From Xaviernesmea oryzae (GTDB taxonomy: Bacteria; Pseudomonadota; Alphaproteobacteria; Rhizobiales; Rhizobiaceae): DNA of 64,000 bases. Positions 16,653 to 25,272 of the stretch are shown here, one piece after another. The stretch is taken from the NCBI RefSeq assembly GCF_900177415.1, contig NZ_FXAF01000011.1, forward strand, positions 1,054,001 through 1,118,000, given 5' to 3'. How positions within the stretch are numbered: position 1 is the first letter of the stretch; each line of letters opens with the position of its first letter. A program made the position numbers and the translations under genes. The notes under the pieces were generated by a model that was given only the letters and a program-made list of their open reading frames with translations, was not told the origin of the DNA and searched no databases.

Positions 16653-16736
16653 GACGGTGGAATGTGGGCGCGGAATGGCACCTTTGCCTCCCCGGGGCCG
16701 CCCGCTAGAATGCCGAAAACGGAATCGGAGCCTGCC

Positions 16737-18431
16737 ATGACGACCCGCCTCGAAACCCTCATAGACCAGGGCACCGGCCGCGAACCGGCTGATATCGTGC
16801 TGAAAGGCGGAAAATTCTTCGACCTCGTCACCGGCGAACTCGTCGCCTCCGACATCGCGATCTCGGGCGACCGCATCGTCGGCACCTGCGGCACATATGC
16901 CGGCAAGACCGAAATCGACGTCGCGGGAAAGATCGTCGTGCCGGGCTTCATCGACACGCATTTGCATATCGAGAGCTCGCTGGTGACGCCGCATGAGTTC
17001 GACCGCTGCGTGCTGCCCTACGGCGTGACGACGGCGATCTGCGATCCGCACGAGATCGCCAACGTCATCGGCACCGAGGGCATACAATTCTTCCTCGATT
17101 CCTCGCTCGAAACCATCATGGACATCCGCGTCCAGCTTTCCTCCTGCGTTCCCGCGACGCATCTGGAAACGGCCGGCGCCGATCTGGCTATCGATAAGCT
17201 CCTGCCCTTCCGCGACCACCCGAAGGTCATCGGCCTTGCCGAATTCATGAATTTCCCGGGCGTCATCCACAAGGACCCGGTCTGCCTCGCCAAGCTCGAT
17301 GCCTTCTACGGCGACCATATCGACGGCCATGCGCCGCTGCTGCGCGGGCTCGACCTGAACGGCTATCTTTCAGCCGGCATCCGCACCGAGCACGAAAGCA
17401 CCACCGCCGAAGAGGCGCTCGAAAAGATCCGCAAGGGCATGCACATCCTGGTGCGCGAGGGCTCCGTCTCGAAGGATCTCCACGCCCTGATGCCGATCAT
17501 CACCGAACGGCTGTCGCCGTTCCTCGCGCTCTGCACCGACGACCGCAACCCGCTCGATATCGCCGAACAGGGCCATCTCGACTACATGATCCGCACGGCC
17601 ATCGCGCATGGCGTCGAGCCGCTCGCCATCTACCGCGCCGCCTCGATCTCCGCGGCACGCGCCTTCGGGCTTCGCGATCGCGGCCTCGTCGCTCCCGGCT
17701 GGCGGGCCGATCTTGCCGTCATCGACAGCCTCGAAAACTGCAAGGCGGAGATCGTCTTTTCCGCCGGCCGCAGGGTCACCGACGGACTCTTCGCCACCCG
17801 CAATCCGGTGGCTCCGGTCGGCCTCGACAGCGTCAAGGCGCGCAAGGTGGAGGCCGCCCATTTCGGCGTACCTGCGACGGAGGGCGAAACGCCGGTGATC
17901 GGCGTCATACCGGGAAAGATCATCACCGAACACCGCCGCTACGAGCTCCCCTCCTCCGGCAACCAGACCGGCGTCGATCTTTCCCGCGACATCATCAAGG
18001 TGGCGGTGATCGAAAGGCACGGCAGGAACGGCAACCATGCCAACGGTTTCGTGCAGGGTTTCGGCTTGAAGAAGGGCGCTATCGCCTCGACGGTCGGGCA
18101 CGACAGCCACAATATCTGCGTCGTCGGCGTCGACGAGGACGACATGGCGCTCGCCGCCAACCGCCTCGGCGAGATCAAGGGTGGCTTCGTGGTCGTCGAG
18201 GACGGCAAGGTCACGGGCGAGATCGCGCTCCCCGTCGCCGGCCTCATGAGCCTCGAACCTTACGAAGTGGTCCGCGACACGCTGCATCACTTGAGGAAAG
18301 CCGCCTATGCCCTTGGCACGACTCTCGAAGAGCCTTTTCTGCAAGTCGCCTTCCTGCCGCTGCCGGTCATCCCGCACCTGAAGATTTCCGACAGGGGAAT
18401 GGTGGATGTGGACCGGTTCGCGCTGATCTGA
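16737..18431 (+). CDS. ade: Adenine deaminase
   Basis: The 564-residue amidohydrolase converts adenine to hypoxanthine and ammonia. Metal-site motifs are in order: VPGFIDTHLHIESS (H-x-H), CDPHEIANV, the GHAPLLRG segment and CTDDRNP (catalytic Asp). The C-terminal section, about 400-560, includes the family-specific SVGHDSHNICVVG and GGFVVVEDGKV motifs of bacterial Ade. ATG 16737 follows a CGGAG box. The gene feeds purine salvage or, with xdhAB and puuD elsewhere in this window, purine breakdown. Confidence 0.93.
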   Translation: MTTRLETLIDQGTGREPADIVLKGGKFFDLVTGELVASDIAISGDRIVGTCGTYAGKTEIDVAGKIVVPGFIDTHLHIESSLVTPHEFDRCVLPYGVTTAICDPHEIANVIGTEGIQFFLDSSLETIMDIRVQLSSCVPATHLETAGADLAIDKLLPFRDHPKVIGLAEFMNFPGVIHKDPVCLAKLDAFYGDHIDGHAPLLRGLDLNGYLSAGIRTEHESTTAEEALEKIRKGMHILVREGSVSKDLHALMPIITERLSPFLALCTDDRNPLDIAEQGHLDYMIRTAIAHGVEPLAIYRAASISAARAFGLRDRGLVAPGWRADLAVIDSLENCKAEIVFSAGRRVTDGLFATRNPVAPVGLDSVKARKVEAAHFGVPATEGETPVIGVIPGKIITEHRRYELPSSGNQTGVDLSRDIIKVAVIERHGRNGNHANGFVQGFGLKKGAIASTVGHDSHNICVVGVDEDDMALAANRLGEIKGGFVVVEDGKVTGEIALPVAGLMSLEPYEVVRDTLHHLRKAAYALGTTLEEPFLQVAFLPLPVIPHLKISDRGMVDVDRFALI

Positions 18432-18437
18432 GCTTGC

Positions 18438-18719
18438 CTATTTCCGATAGCTTGGCGCCTTCATCCAGCCTTCCGGAAGCTCGTCGCCTTCCATGGGCGG
18501 ATTGTCGGGAACGTTTTCAAGAGACTTCAGGAAGTCTTCCGCTGTCGCATCACCGGCCCGTTTTTTAAGAAATTCCGCCGCTGTTTCGACCGCGCCGATT
18601 TTCTGAGCCACAGCCGAAGCGATCCACTGATTAAGCGATACGCCATCTTCCTTGGCCAGCCGCGCAGCAGCAGCCTTGATCGAGGCAGGGAGTTTTAACG
18701 GATATGTATTGGTGCTCAT
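18438..18719 (-). CDS. RHH-type antitoxin of a PIN toxin pair
   Basis: This 93-residue protein starts with STNTYPLKLPASIKAAAARLAKEDGVSLNQWIASAVAQKI, a ribbon-helix-helix DNA-binding domain with the usual S-x-N-Q-W/F-I motif. The acidic, Pro-rich C-terminal half (about 60-93) would bind and block the toxin. It overlaps the upstream PIN gene by four bases (ATGA), so toxin precedes antitoxin, the less common order. The dimer probably represses the operon at the palindrome 19156-19175. Confidence 0.8.
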   Translation of the reverse strand: MSTNTYPLKLPASIKAAAARLAKEDGVSLNQWIASAVAQKIGAVETAAEFLKKRAGDATAEDFLKSLENVPDNPPMEGDELPEGWMKAPSYRK

Positions 18720-19141
18720 GTCCTCAATTCCTCCAACAGCTCGCTTGGCCTCAGAATGCGAAGCTTGAACTCTTTCCTCACCTGATCGAAATCCCGAACA
18801 TTATGGGTCACCAAAGCATCGGCACGACCGTTTAATGCCGCCTCAAGCACGAGTTCATCCTTCGCGTCCGAAAGCTTGGGCCGCCATTGATAGTGAACAT
18901 CGACCGCCTCCGCCAGGGTGAGGAAACCAGCCAGAGCTCTATCGATCTCCGCTGATGCCATCCGGTGAACAGCCACATGTTCTGCTCGTTTCAGAACCGC
19001 TTCATACTCGATAAACAAGGCGACCGTCACAAGGGGCCGGATCTGCCGAGCCCCGACGGCCTCCAGAAGGGCGAAAGATGCCCCAGTTCGGCTCCGATAG
19101 CCGGCAGCCAGGACGTTTGTATCGAGCACGACGCGCTTCAT
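18716..19141 (-). CDS. PIN-domain ribonuclease toxin (COG1569 type)
   Basis: The 141-residue protein opens with VVLDTNVLAAG, the first acidic residue of a PIN nuclease, and continues with an E of FIEYEAVL and the DAKDELVLEAALNGRADALVTHNVRDFD block, which supplies the remaining metal-binding acids. PIN toxins of this group cleave RNA when freed from their antitoxin. ATG 19141 lies 14 bases from a perfect palindrome. Together with the RHH gene it forms a complete two-gene toxin-antitoxin module. Confidence 0.83.
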   Translation of the reverse strand: MKRVVLDTNVLAAGYRSRTGASFALLEAVGARQIRPLVTVALFIEYEAVLKRAEHVAVHRMASAEIDRALAGFLTLAEAVDVHYQWRPKLSDAKDELVLEAALNGRADALVTHNVRDFDQVRKEFKLRILRPSELLEELRT

Positions 19142-19155
19142 CGAAACAAAAGATA

Positions 19156-19175
19156 ATACATCCCATGGGATGTAT
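19156..19175. promoter_or_regulatory. Operator palindrome of the PIN/RHH operon
   Basis: ATACATCCCATGGGATGTAT is a perfect 20-base palindrome 15 bases upstream of the toxin start. RHH antitoxins usually bind such dyads over their own promoter, so this is very likely the autoregulatory operator. Confidence 0.75.
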
Positions 19176-19236
19176 CAACATCACGTGTCGTAGCGCTCCG
19201 CTTCCCACCGAAGCTGCTCGTCATGCCGAAGGCTGA

Positions 19237-20886
19237 TCACACCCGCGCGCAGAACACGTCCAGCGCATCGAGCTTCACGACGCCTTTTTCGAGCCGCGAC
19301 TCGAAGCCCGGCAGCGAGACCGGCAGGCAATCTCCGAGCCGCCTCGGCAGGGTGAAATCCTGCGGCTCGCGTGTGAGATTGAAGACGAAGAGCAGCTTTT
19401 CGCCGCCCTTCTCCCGCACGAAGGCGAGCAGGTCCTGGTTGGTGTCGAGAAACGTCATGTCGCCCTCGATCAGCGGCGGATGCGCCTTGCGGAAGGCAAG
19501 CGTCGCCCGGTAGTGGTTGAGCACGGAATCCTTGAGCCCCTCCTGCGCGTCCACGGCGCGGGCGGCATGTTCGCGCGGCACCGGCAGCCAGGTCTTGGCA
19601 CCCGTCGTGAAGCCCGCATGCGGCGCTGCCGCCTCCCACACCATCGGCGTGCGGCATCCGTCGCGGCCCTTGAAGGCCGGCCAGAAGCGGATGCCGTAAG
19701 GATCGCGCAGGTCCTCATAGGCGAGTTCCGCCTCCGTCAGACCGAGTTCCTCGCCCTGGTAGAGGCAGATCGAACCGCGCAGCGCCGAGATCAGCGTGAT
19801 AGAGAGTTTCGCAACCCGGTCCTGCTCGCGGGCATCCTTGGTGAAGCGGGTGACGTGCCGCACCACGTCGTGGTTGGAAAAGGCCCAGCAGACCCAGCCG
19901 TTGGTCACCGTGTCGGCAACCGTGGTCATCACCTTGCGGATATAGGCGGCATCGAAAGCCGGCCCCAGGAAGTCGAACGTGTAGCACATGTGCAGCTTGT
20001 CGTTGCCGGTCGTGTAGAGCGCCAGCGTCGACAGCGATCGCGGCCCGTCGCCCACCTCGCCCACCGTTGCGCGGGACTCGTAGCTGTCGAGCAGCGCGCG
20101 CAGCCGCTTCAGGAAGCCGATATTCTCCGGCTGTGTCTTGTCGTAGAGGTGATTCTGCATGGAATAGGGATTGGTATCCGTCTCCATGCCCGCGCCGTCG
20201 GTGTCGTAGACCATCGGCGGGTTGTTCCTGAGCTGCTTGTCGTGGAAATAGTAGTTGACGGTATCGAGCCGGAAACCGTCCACGCCGCGCTCCAGCCAGA
20301 ATTTCACCGTGTCCAGCACCGCTTCCTGGACTTCCGGATTGTGGAAGTTCAGGTCCGGCTGAGAAATCAGGAAGTTGTGCATGTAATACTGCTTGCGCAC
20401 GCCGTCCCATTCCCAGCCCGGCCCGCCGAAGATGGAGAGCCAATTGGTCGGCACCGTGCCGTCCGGCTTGGGATTGGCCCAGACATACCAGTCGGCCTTG
20501 GGATTGGTGCGGCTGGAGCGGCTTTCCACGAACCACGGATGCCGGTCCGACGTATGGCTGATCACCTGGTCGATGATCACCTTCAGGCCCAGCCGGTGGG
20601 CTTCCGTCATCATCTCGTCGAAATCGGCGAGCGTCCCGAACATCGGATCGACGTTGCAGTAATCGGAAACGTCGTAACCCATGTCGGCCATCGGCGAGGT
20701 GAAGAAGGGCGAAAGCCAGATCGCGTCGACGCCGAGCGAGGCGACATGCGGCAGACGCTGGGTGATGCCCTTGATGTCGCCGAGCCCGTCTCCCGTCGTG
20801 TCCTGAAAGGAGCGGGGATAAATCTGGTAGATCACCGCGCCGCGCCACCAGTTCTGATCGACTGCCTTTACCGCTTCCGTCGCCAT
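19237..20886 (-). CDS. aglA: Alpha-glucosidase, GH13 family
   Basis: The 549-residue cytoplasmic enzyme hydrolyses alpha-glucosides such as sucrose, maltose or trehalose. The GH13 barrel signatures are present: DQVISHTSD (region I), GFRLDTVN with nucleophile Asp208, the acid Glu277 in VGEVGDG and Asp340 in FSNHDVVR. AGGAGAAAGG precedes ATG 20886. In S. meliloti, aglA belongs to an alpha-glucoside ABC operon (aglEFGAK), but here no transporter genes are adjacent and it is transcribed alone, divergent from kdgK. Confidence 0.88.
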   Translation of the reverse strand: MATEAVKAVDQNWWRGAVIYQIYPRSFQDTTGDGLGDIKGITQRLPHVASLGVDAIWLSPFFTSPMADMGYDVSDYCNVDPMFGTLADFDEMMTEAHRLGLKVIIDQVISHTSDRHPWFVESRSSRTNPKADWYVWANPKPDGTVPTNWLSIFGGPGWEWDGVRKQYYMHNFLISQPDLNFHNPEVQEAVLDTVKFWLERGVDGFRLDTVNYYFHDKQLRNNPPMVYDTDGAGMETDTNPYSMQNHLYDKTQPENIGFLKRLRALLDSYESRATVGEVGDGPRSLSTLALYTTGNDKLHMCYTFDFLGPAFDAAYIRKVMTTVADTVTNGWVCWAFSNHDVVRHVTRFTKDAREQDRVAKLSITLISALRGSICLYQGEELGLTEAELAYEDLRDPYGIRFWPAFKGRDGCRTPMVWEAAAPHAGFTTGAKTWLPVPREHAARAVDAQEGLKDSVLNHYRATLAFRKAHPPLIEGDMTFLDTNQDLLAFVREKGGEKLLFVFNLTREPQDFTLPRRLGDCLPVSLPGFESRLEKGVVKLDALDVFCARV

Positions 20887-21030
20887 ATGTCCTTTCTCCT
20901 TTCTTGAATGTTCCAGCCCAACCTAGAGCCGCCCCCGCAAAAGACAACGCAAAAGCAGAGGCTTGTTCCTGCTCTTGCCATAACCCGAACTTCGGCCTAT
21001 GCGACTTTCGAAAAGCACCGGAGGAACGGA

Positions 21031-21942
21031 ATGGGCGGACGGCTTCTTTCGATCGGCGAATGCATGGTGGAACTGTCGCAGGCGGGCGAAGGCCTGCTGC
21101 GCAGGGGCTTTGCCGGCGATACGTTCAACACGGCCTGGTATGCGCGCGCCTGCCTGCCCGCCGAATGGTCGGTGGATTATTTCACGGCGCTCGGCGACGA
21201 TCCGCTCTCGTCGGAAATGCTGGCGATGATGAAGGATGCCGGCATCGGCACGGGCTTCATCCGCCGTATCGAGAAAGGCACGCCCGGCCTCTACCTCATC
21301 ACCCTGAAGAACGGCGAGCGCACCTTCAGCTACTGGCGCGATACGGCGGCGGCGAAGAAACTCGCCGATGACGCCGACCGACTGCGCAGCGCGATCGAAG
21401 CTGCCGACGTCGTCTATTTCTCCGGCATCACGCTCGGCATCCTGGCGCCTGAGGCGGTCGAGACGCTGCTTGCCGAACTGCGCCGCGCCAAGGCGTCGGG
21501 AAAACAGGTCGCCTTCGATCCGAACATCCGCCCGCGTCTCTGGCCGGACAAAGAATATATGCTGGAGACGATCGAGGCCGGCGCCCGCGCCGCCAATCTC
21601 GTCCTGCCGAGCTTCGACGACGAGACGACCCATTTCGGCGATGCGGCGGTTGGCGATACGGTCGCCCGCTACCACGCGCTCGGCGTCCGGAACGTCGCCG
21701 TCAAGAACGGCGAGGAAGGCATCACCCTGAGCTTCGGCGGCGCGACCGGGCATGTCCCGGCCGTCAGGACCGCGCAGCTCGTCGACACCACCAGTGCCGG
21801 CGACAGCTTCAACGGCGCCTTCCTGTCGCGGCTGGTGCGCGGCGCGACGCCGGCGGAAGCTGCGGCCTATGGCGCCGCGGTCGCCTCCGTCGTCATCGGC
21901 CATCACGGCGCATTGATCAGCCCGGCGTTGCTGCCGGGGTAA
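21031..21942 (+). CDS. kdgK: 2-keto-3-deoxygluconate kinase (PfkB family)
   Basis: The 303-residue sugar kinase starts at ATG 21031 with GGAGG upstream. PfkB signature 1 is near residues 28-55 (GFAGDTFNTAWYAR), and signature 2 is DTTSAGDSFNGAF, with catalytic Asp258 and the GAGD-type anion hole. The pattern (LSIGECMVELSQ, SYWRDTAAAKKL) is characteristic of KdgK, which makes 2-keto-3-deoxy-6-phosphogluconate for the Entner-Doudoroff aldolase. Its 3' end overlaps the convergent osmC gene by 26 bases. Confidence 0.85.
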   Translation: MGGRLLSIGECMVELSQAGEGLLRRGFAGDTFNTAWYARACLPAEWSVDYFTALGDDPLSSEMLAMMKDAGIGTGFIRRIEKGTPGLYLITLKNGERTFSYWRDTAAAKKLADDADRLRSAIEAADVVYFSGITLGILAPEAVETLLAELRRAKASGKQVAFDPNIRPRLWPDKEYMLETIEAGARAANLVLPSFDDETTHFGDAAVGDTVARYHALGVRNVAVKNGEEGITLSFGGATGHVPAVRTAQLVDTTSAGDSFNGAFLSRLVRGATPAEAAAYGAAVASVVIGHHGALISPALLPG

Positions 21943-22339
21943 TCCGAAACGAAACAGGAAATCCCTTCGTCACGGAATTCGCGACCGTGCACACGTTTCT
22001 CGCGCGATCGATCAGAACGCCTGTATCGGTGCCGTCGCTCGACGTGCAGATGACATCCAGATCGGCGCGCGTCGCGACGAGCGGTGTGCCCTCAAGCTGC
22101 AAGGTGACGCGGACGGCGATCTCGTCGATCTCGGCACCCATCTCGTGAGCGACATAGCGCAGGTCGTTGCAGAAGCAGCCGCCGATGGCGAGCGCCAGAA
22201 GTTGGCCACCGTTGAAGCCCAGACCGAGCCCGCCGGCCTTCCCTTCCGGACGATCGACCACGATCGTATGGCCGCCGGCCCAACCCATCGCCGCTTCCGT
22301 TCCGGCGACATTGCGAAGCTCGACGATCGAAGAGACCAT
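21917..22339 (-). CDS. OsmC-family peroxidase-like protein
   Basis: The 140-residue protein has the OsmC fold: a beta-rich N-terminus, the helix LALAIGGCFCNDLRYVAHEM carrying the first redox Cys (and an extra Cys two residues on), and a second Cys in RNVCTVANSV. OsmC/Ohr proteins reduce organic hydroperoxides by a dithiol mechanism. The motif set fits the OsmC branch rather than Ohr. It is convergent with kdgK, their coding ends overlapping by 26 bases. Confidence 0.8.
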   Translation of the reverse strand: MVSSIVELRNVAGTEAAMGWAGGHTIVVDRPEGKAGGLGLGFNGGQLLALAIGGCFCNDLRYVAHEMGAEIDEIAVRVTLQLEGTPLVATRADLDVICTSSDGTDTGVLIDRARNVCTVANSVTKGFPVSFRITPAATPG

Positions 22340-22453
22340 GATCCACCCTCCCGTGAAGGTTCGATCATCCCACCGATCGGGCGCCCGTTCAATCGGCGAG
22401 GCTTCGCCCCTTCATCCTCCTGTAACAATCCTCTACGATAGAGGGCCGAAAAC

Positions 22454-23569
22454 GTGTCCGTGAGCGCCGAGTCGCTCAGCGGACCGGCAACCGGGTCCGG
22501 CCAATTCATGACCAGAATCACCATCGTGACGGATGCCTGGTATCCTCAAGTGAACGGCGTCGTCCGCTCCATCGAGAACACCAACCGGGAACTCGCCCTG
22601 ATGGGCGTCGAGGTGATGATGGTCACCCCGCAGGATTTCACCAACGTCCCCTGTCCCACCTACCCGGAAATCCGCCTCTCGGTCGCGACCTACCGCCAGG
22701 TGGCCGGCGCGATCGAAGCCTCGCAGCCGACCGCCGTGCATATCGCCACCGAAGGCCCGCTCGGCATTCTGGCGCGCCGCTGGTGCCTCAAGAACCATGT
22801 GCCGTTCTCGACCAGCTATCACACCCGCTTTCCGGAATACGTGGCGGCGCGCTTCCCGATCCCGCTCCGCTGGCTGCACGCCTTCGTGCGCTGGTTCCAC
22901 AATGCCGGCAACGGCTGCATGGTGGCGACGGCGAGCCTTGAGCGCGAGCTTTCGAAGCTCGGCATCAGGAACCTGCTGCGCTGGAGCCGCGGCATCGACC
23001 AGACCGTGTTCCATCCGATGGAGCTCGACGAGCGCCCCTTCAACCTGCCGCGGCCGATCTTCATGACGGTCGGGCGCGTGGCGGTGGAAAAGAACCTGCC
23101 CGCCTTTCTGGATCTCGACCTGCCGGGTTCCAAGGTCGTCGTCGGTGACGGCCCCGCCCGCACCGAGCTACAGAAGCGCTATCCGAACGTGCTCTTCACC
23201 GGCATGAAGACCGGCGAGGATCTCGCCCGCGCCTATGCGCAGGCCGACGTCTTCGTCTTCCCTTCGAAGACCGACACGTTCGGCAACACGATCCTGGAGG
23301 CACTCGCCAGCGGCGTTCCGGTCGCCGCCTATCCGGTCACCGGCCCGGTCGATATCATCGAGGAAGGGTCCGGCGCCGGCGCGCTGAACGACGACCTGCG
23401 CGAGGCCTGCCTTGCGGCGCTGAAATGCTCGCGCGAGAACGCCCGCAAGCTCGCCCGCAACTTCACCTGGGAAGCGGCGTCGAAACAGTTCCTGAACAAC
23501 GTGCTGATCGCCCAGGGCCGCCTCCCGGCGCTGCCCCGGCCGCGCAATACGAAGCCTTCGACCGCCTGA
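22454..23569 (+). CDS. GT4-type glycosyltransferase
   Basis: The protein has 371 residues from GTG 22454 (GAGGG eight bases upstream) or 353 from ATG 22508; the latter gives the usual family start MTRITIVTDAWYPQVNGVV, so both are possible. It is a GT-B enzyme: N-terminal acceptor domain, then the donor domain with FMTVGRVAVEKNL, ADVFVFPSKTDTFGNTILEALASGVPVAAYP, including the E-x7-E type signature. It is related to the SqdX/mannosyltransferase group, whose rhizobial members glycosylate diacylglycerol or other lipids. No lipid-specific feature decides the acceptor here. Confidence 0.82.
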   Translation: MSVSAESLSGPATGSGQFMTRITIVTDAWYPQVNGVVRSIENTNRELALMGVEVMMVTPQDFTNVPCPTYPEIRLSVATYRQVAGAIEASQPTAVHIATEGPLGILARRWCLKNHVPFSTSYHTRFPEYVAARFPIPLRWLHAFVRWFHNAGNGCMVATASLERELSKLGIRNLLRWSRGIDQTVFHPMELDERPFNLPRPIFMTVGRVAVEKNLPAFLDLDLPGSKVVVGDGPARTELQKRYPNVLFTGMKTGEDLARAYAQADVFVFPSKTDTFGNTILEALASGVPVAAYPVTGPVDIIEEGSGAGALNDDLREACLAALKCSRENARKLARNFTWEAASKQFLNNVLIAQGRLPALPRPRNTKPSTA

Positions 23570-23614
23570 CAGGCAGCGGGAATGCTCTCGAAATTCCGGG
23601 AAAGAAGGCCGGCC

Positions 23615-23701
23615 TCAATCGGCCTGGCGGTCGCGCCATACGAAAAAGGCGATGCTGCCGATTGCAAGACAGACGGATGCCAGAAGGCCGGCAATGATCA
23701 T
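23615..23701 (-). CDS. 28-residue single-span membrane peptide
   Basis: A short frame from ATG 23701 to TGA 23615 encodes MIIAGLLASVCLAIGSIAFF, then VWRDRQAD: one hydrophobic helix followed by a positively charged end. A very strong GGAGGAGA site lies five bases before the ATG, which is the main reason to accept it. It resembles small membrane peptides that accompany larger complexes, but I do not know its partner. The der gene lies next to it on the same strand, downstream of nothing obvious. Confidence 0.6.
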   Translation of the reverse strand: MIIAGLLASVCLAIGSIAFFVWRDRQAD

Positions 23702-23808
23702 GAATTTCTCCTCCAAGCGCGAACTCCCGACCGCGCGATAATGTCGCAGTCGAGCATGGGCAGGAGAGAAAAGCAAGTCTACCTAATGAATTCGGCGAAG
23801 CACTGCCC

Positions 23809-25245
23809 TTACCGCTTCTTCTTCCGCCCCTCGAACGGGTTCTCGCCGGCCTTGAAATGCACCCGGATCGGCACGCCCGGCATCTGGAAATCGGCGCGCA
23901 GCCCGTTCACCAGGTAGCGCACATAGCTTTCCGGCAGCGCTTCGGGCCTTGTGCAGGAGATCATGAAGGCCGGCGGGCGGGCCTTCACCTGCGTCATGTA
24001 TTTCAGCCTGACGCGGCGGCCGGAGACGGCCGGCGGCGGATGCTGGATCTGCACGCCGTCGAGCCAGCGGTTGAGTTTCGCCGTCGAGATGCGCTTGTTC
24101 CAGACCCTGTCGGTGTCGATGATGTTCTGCATCAGCTTGTCGAGCCCGTAGCCCGTCTGGCCGGAGATCGGCACGGCGCGGATGCCGCGCGCCTGCGGCA
24201 GGAGCCGTTCGGTCTTTTCGCGCAGATCCGCCAGCACCGCCTGGGCATCCTCGACGAGATCCCATTTGTTGAAGGCGAGCACCGCCGCCCGGCCTTCGCG
24301 CAGGACTAGGTCGACGATCTGCAGGTCCTGCTTCTCGAAGGGGATCGTCGCGTCGAAGACGATCACCACCGTCTCGGCAAAGCGGATGGCGCGCAGCGCA
24401 TCGGCGACGGAAAGCTTTTCGAGCTTCTCCTGCACCTTCGCCTTGCGGCGCATGCCGGCCGTATCGAACATCTTGATGGTGCGGCCGCGCCAGTCCCATT
24501 CGACCGAGATGGAATCGCGGGTGATGCCCGCTTCCGGCCCGGTCAGCAGCCGGTCCTCGCCGAGGAAGCGGTTGATCAGCGTCGACTTGCCGGCATTCGG
24601 GCGCCCGACGATCGCCACGCGCAGCGGCTTCGTCTCGTCATAGGCAGGCTCGGTCTCGTCCTCCTCCGCCTCGCCTTCGGCGCCGGCGACGGACTCCGAT
24701 ACGTCGACATTCGTCTCCGCTTCCTCGTCCGGTTCCGGAAAAGCCCTCTCCTCGCCGATCGCCTCGACGATCGCGTCGCGCAGGTCGAGCATGCCCTCGC
24801 CGTGTTCGGCCGAGATCGGCACCGGTTCGCCGAGGCCCAGCGTGAAGGCGTCGTAGAAACCGGCGTCGGAGCCGCGCGCTTCCGACTTGTTGGCGACCAG
24901 CACCACCGGCTTGCCGCTGCGGCGCAGAAGCTCCCCGAACGTCTTGTCGAGCGGCGTGAGGCCGGACTTGGCGTCGACCACGAAGAGCGTCAGGTCGGCA
25001 TCCTCGATCGCCGCTTCCGTCTGCGCCCGCATGCGGCCCTCGAGCGTATCGGGACCCGCCTCTTCGAGGCCGGCGGTGTCGATGATGCGGAACTTCAGGT
25101 CCACGAGCTTCGCGTCGCCCGGCCGGCGGTCGCGGGTCACCCCCGGCGTGTCGTCGACAAGCGCCAGCCTCTTCCCAACCAGGCGGTTGAAAAGCGTGGA
25201 CTTGCCGACGTTCGGGCGTCCGACGATGGCGACGGTGAAGCTCAT
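23809..25245 (-). CDS. der: Ribosome-associated GTPase Der (EngA)
   Basis: The 478-residue protein has two tandem GTPase domains, each with full motifs: GRPNVGKST, DTPG, DTAG and NKSE in the first, then GRPNAGKST, DTAG and NKWD in the second (from about 210). They are joined by an unusually long acidic linker (residues of about 180-205, many Glu/Asp). The C-terminal KH-like domain follows, ending in the basic RKKKR tail. Der is essential for assembly of the 50S ribosomal subunit. It lies 27 bases downstream of a TPR membrane gene, an order shared with many proteobacteria (yfgM...der). Confidence 0.95.
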   Translation of the reverse strand: MSFTVAIVGRPNVGKSTLFNRLVGKRLALVDDTPGVTRDRRPGDAKLVDLKFRIIDTAGLEEAGPDTLEGRMRAQTEAAIEDADLTLFVVDAKSGLTPLDKTFGELLRRSGKPVVLVANKSEARGSDAGFYDAFTLGLGEPVPISAEHGEGMLDLRDAIVEAIGEERAFPEPDEEAETNVDVSESVAGAEGEAEEDETEPAYDETKPLRVAIVGRPNAGKSTLINRFLGEDRLLTGPEAGITRDSISVEWDWRGRTIKMFDTAGMRRKAKVQEKLEKLSVADALRAIRFAETVVIVFDATIPFEKQDLQIVDLVLREGRAAVLAFNKWDLVEDAQAVLADLREKTERLLPQARGIRAVPISGQTGYGLDKLMQNIIDTDRVWNKRISTAKLNRWLDGVQIQHPPPAVSGRRVRLKYMTQVKARPPAFMISCTRPEALPESYVRYLVNGLRADFQMPGVPIRVHFKAGENPFEGRKKKR

Positions 25246-25272
25246 CCTGTTTCCTTGAAATCCTGCGGAAAG

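Noticed and set aside
22418..22445. Possible PHO box before the GT4 gene
   Set aside because: CTGTAACAATCCTCTACG matches only the first half of the CTGTCAT-N4-CTGTCAT pattern reasonably; the second half is poor.
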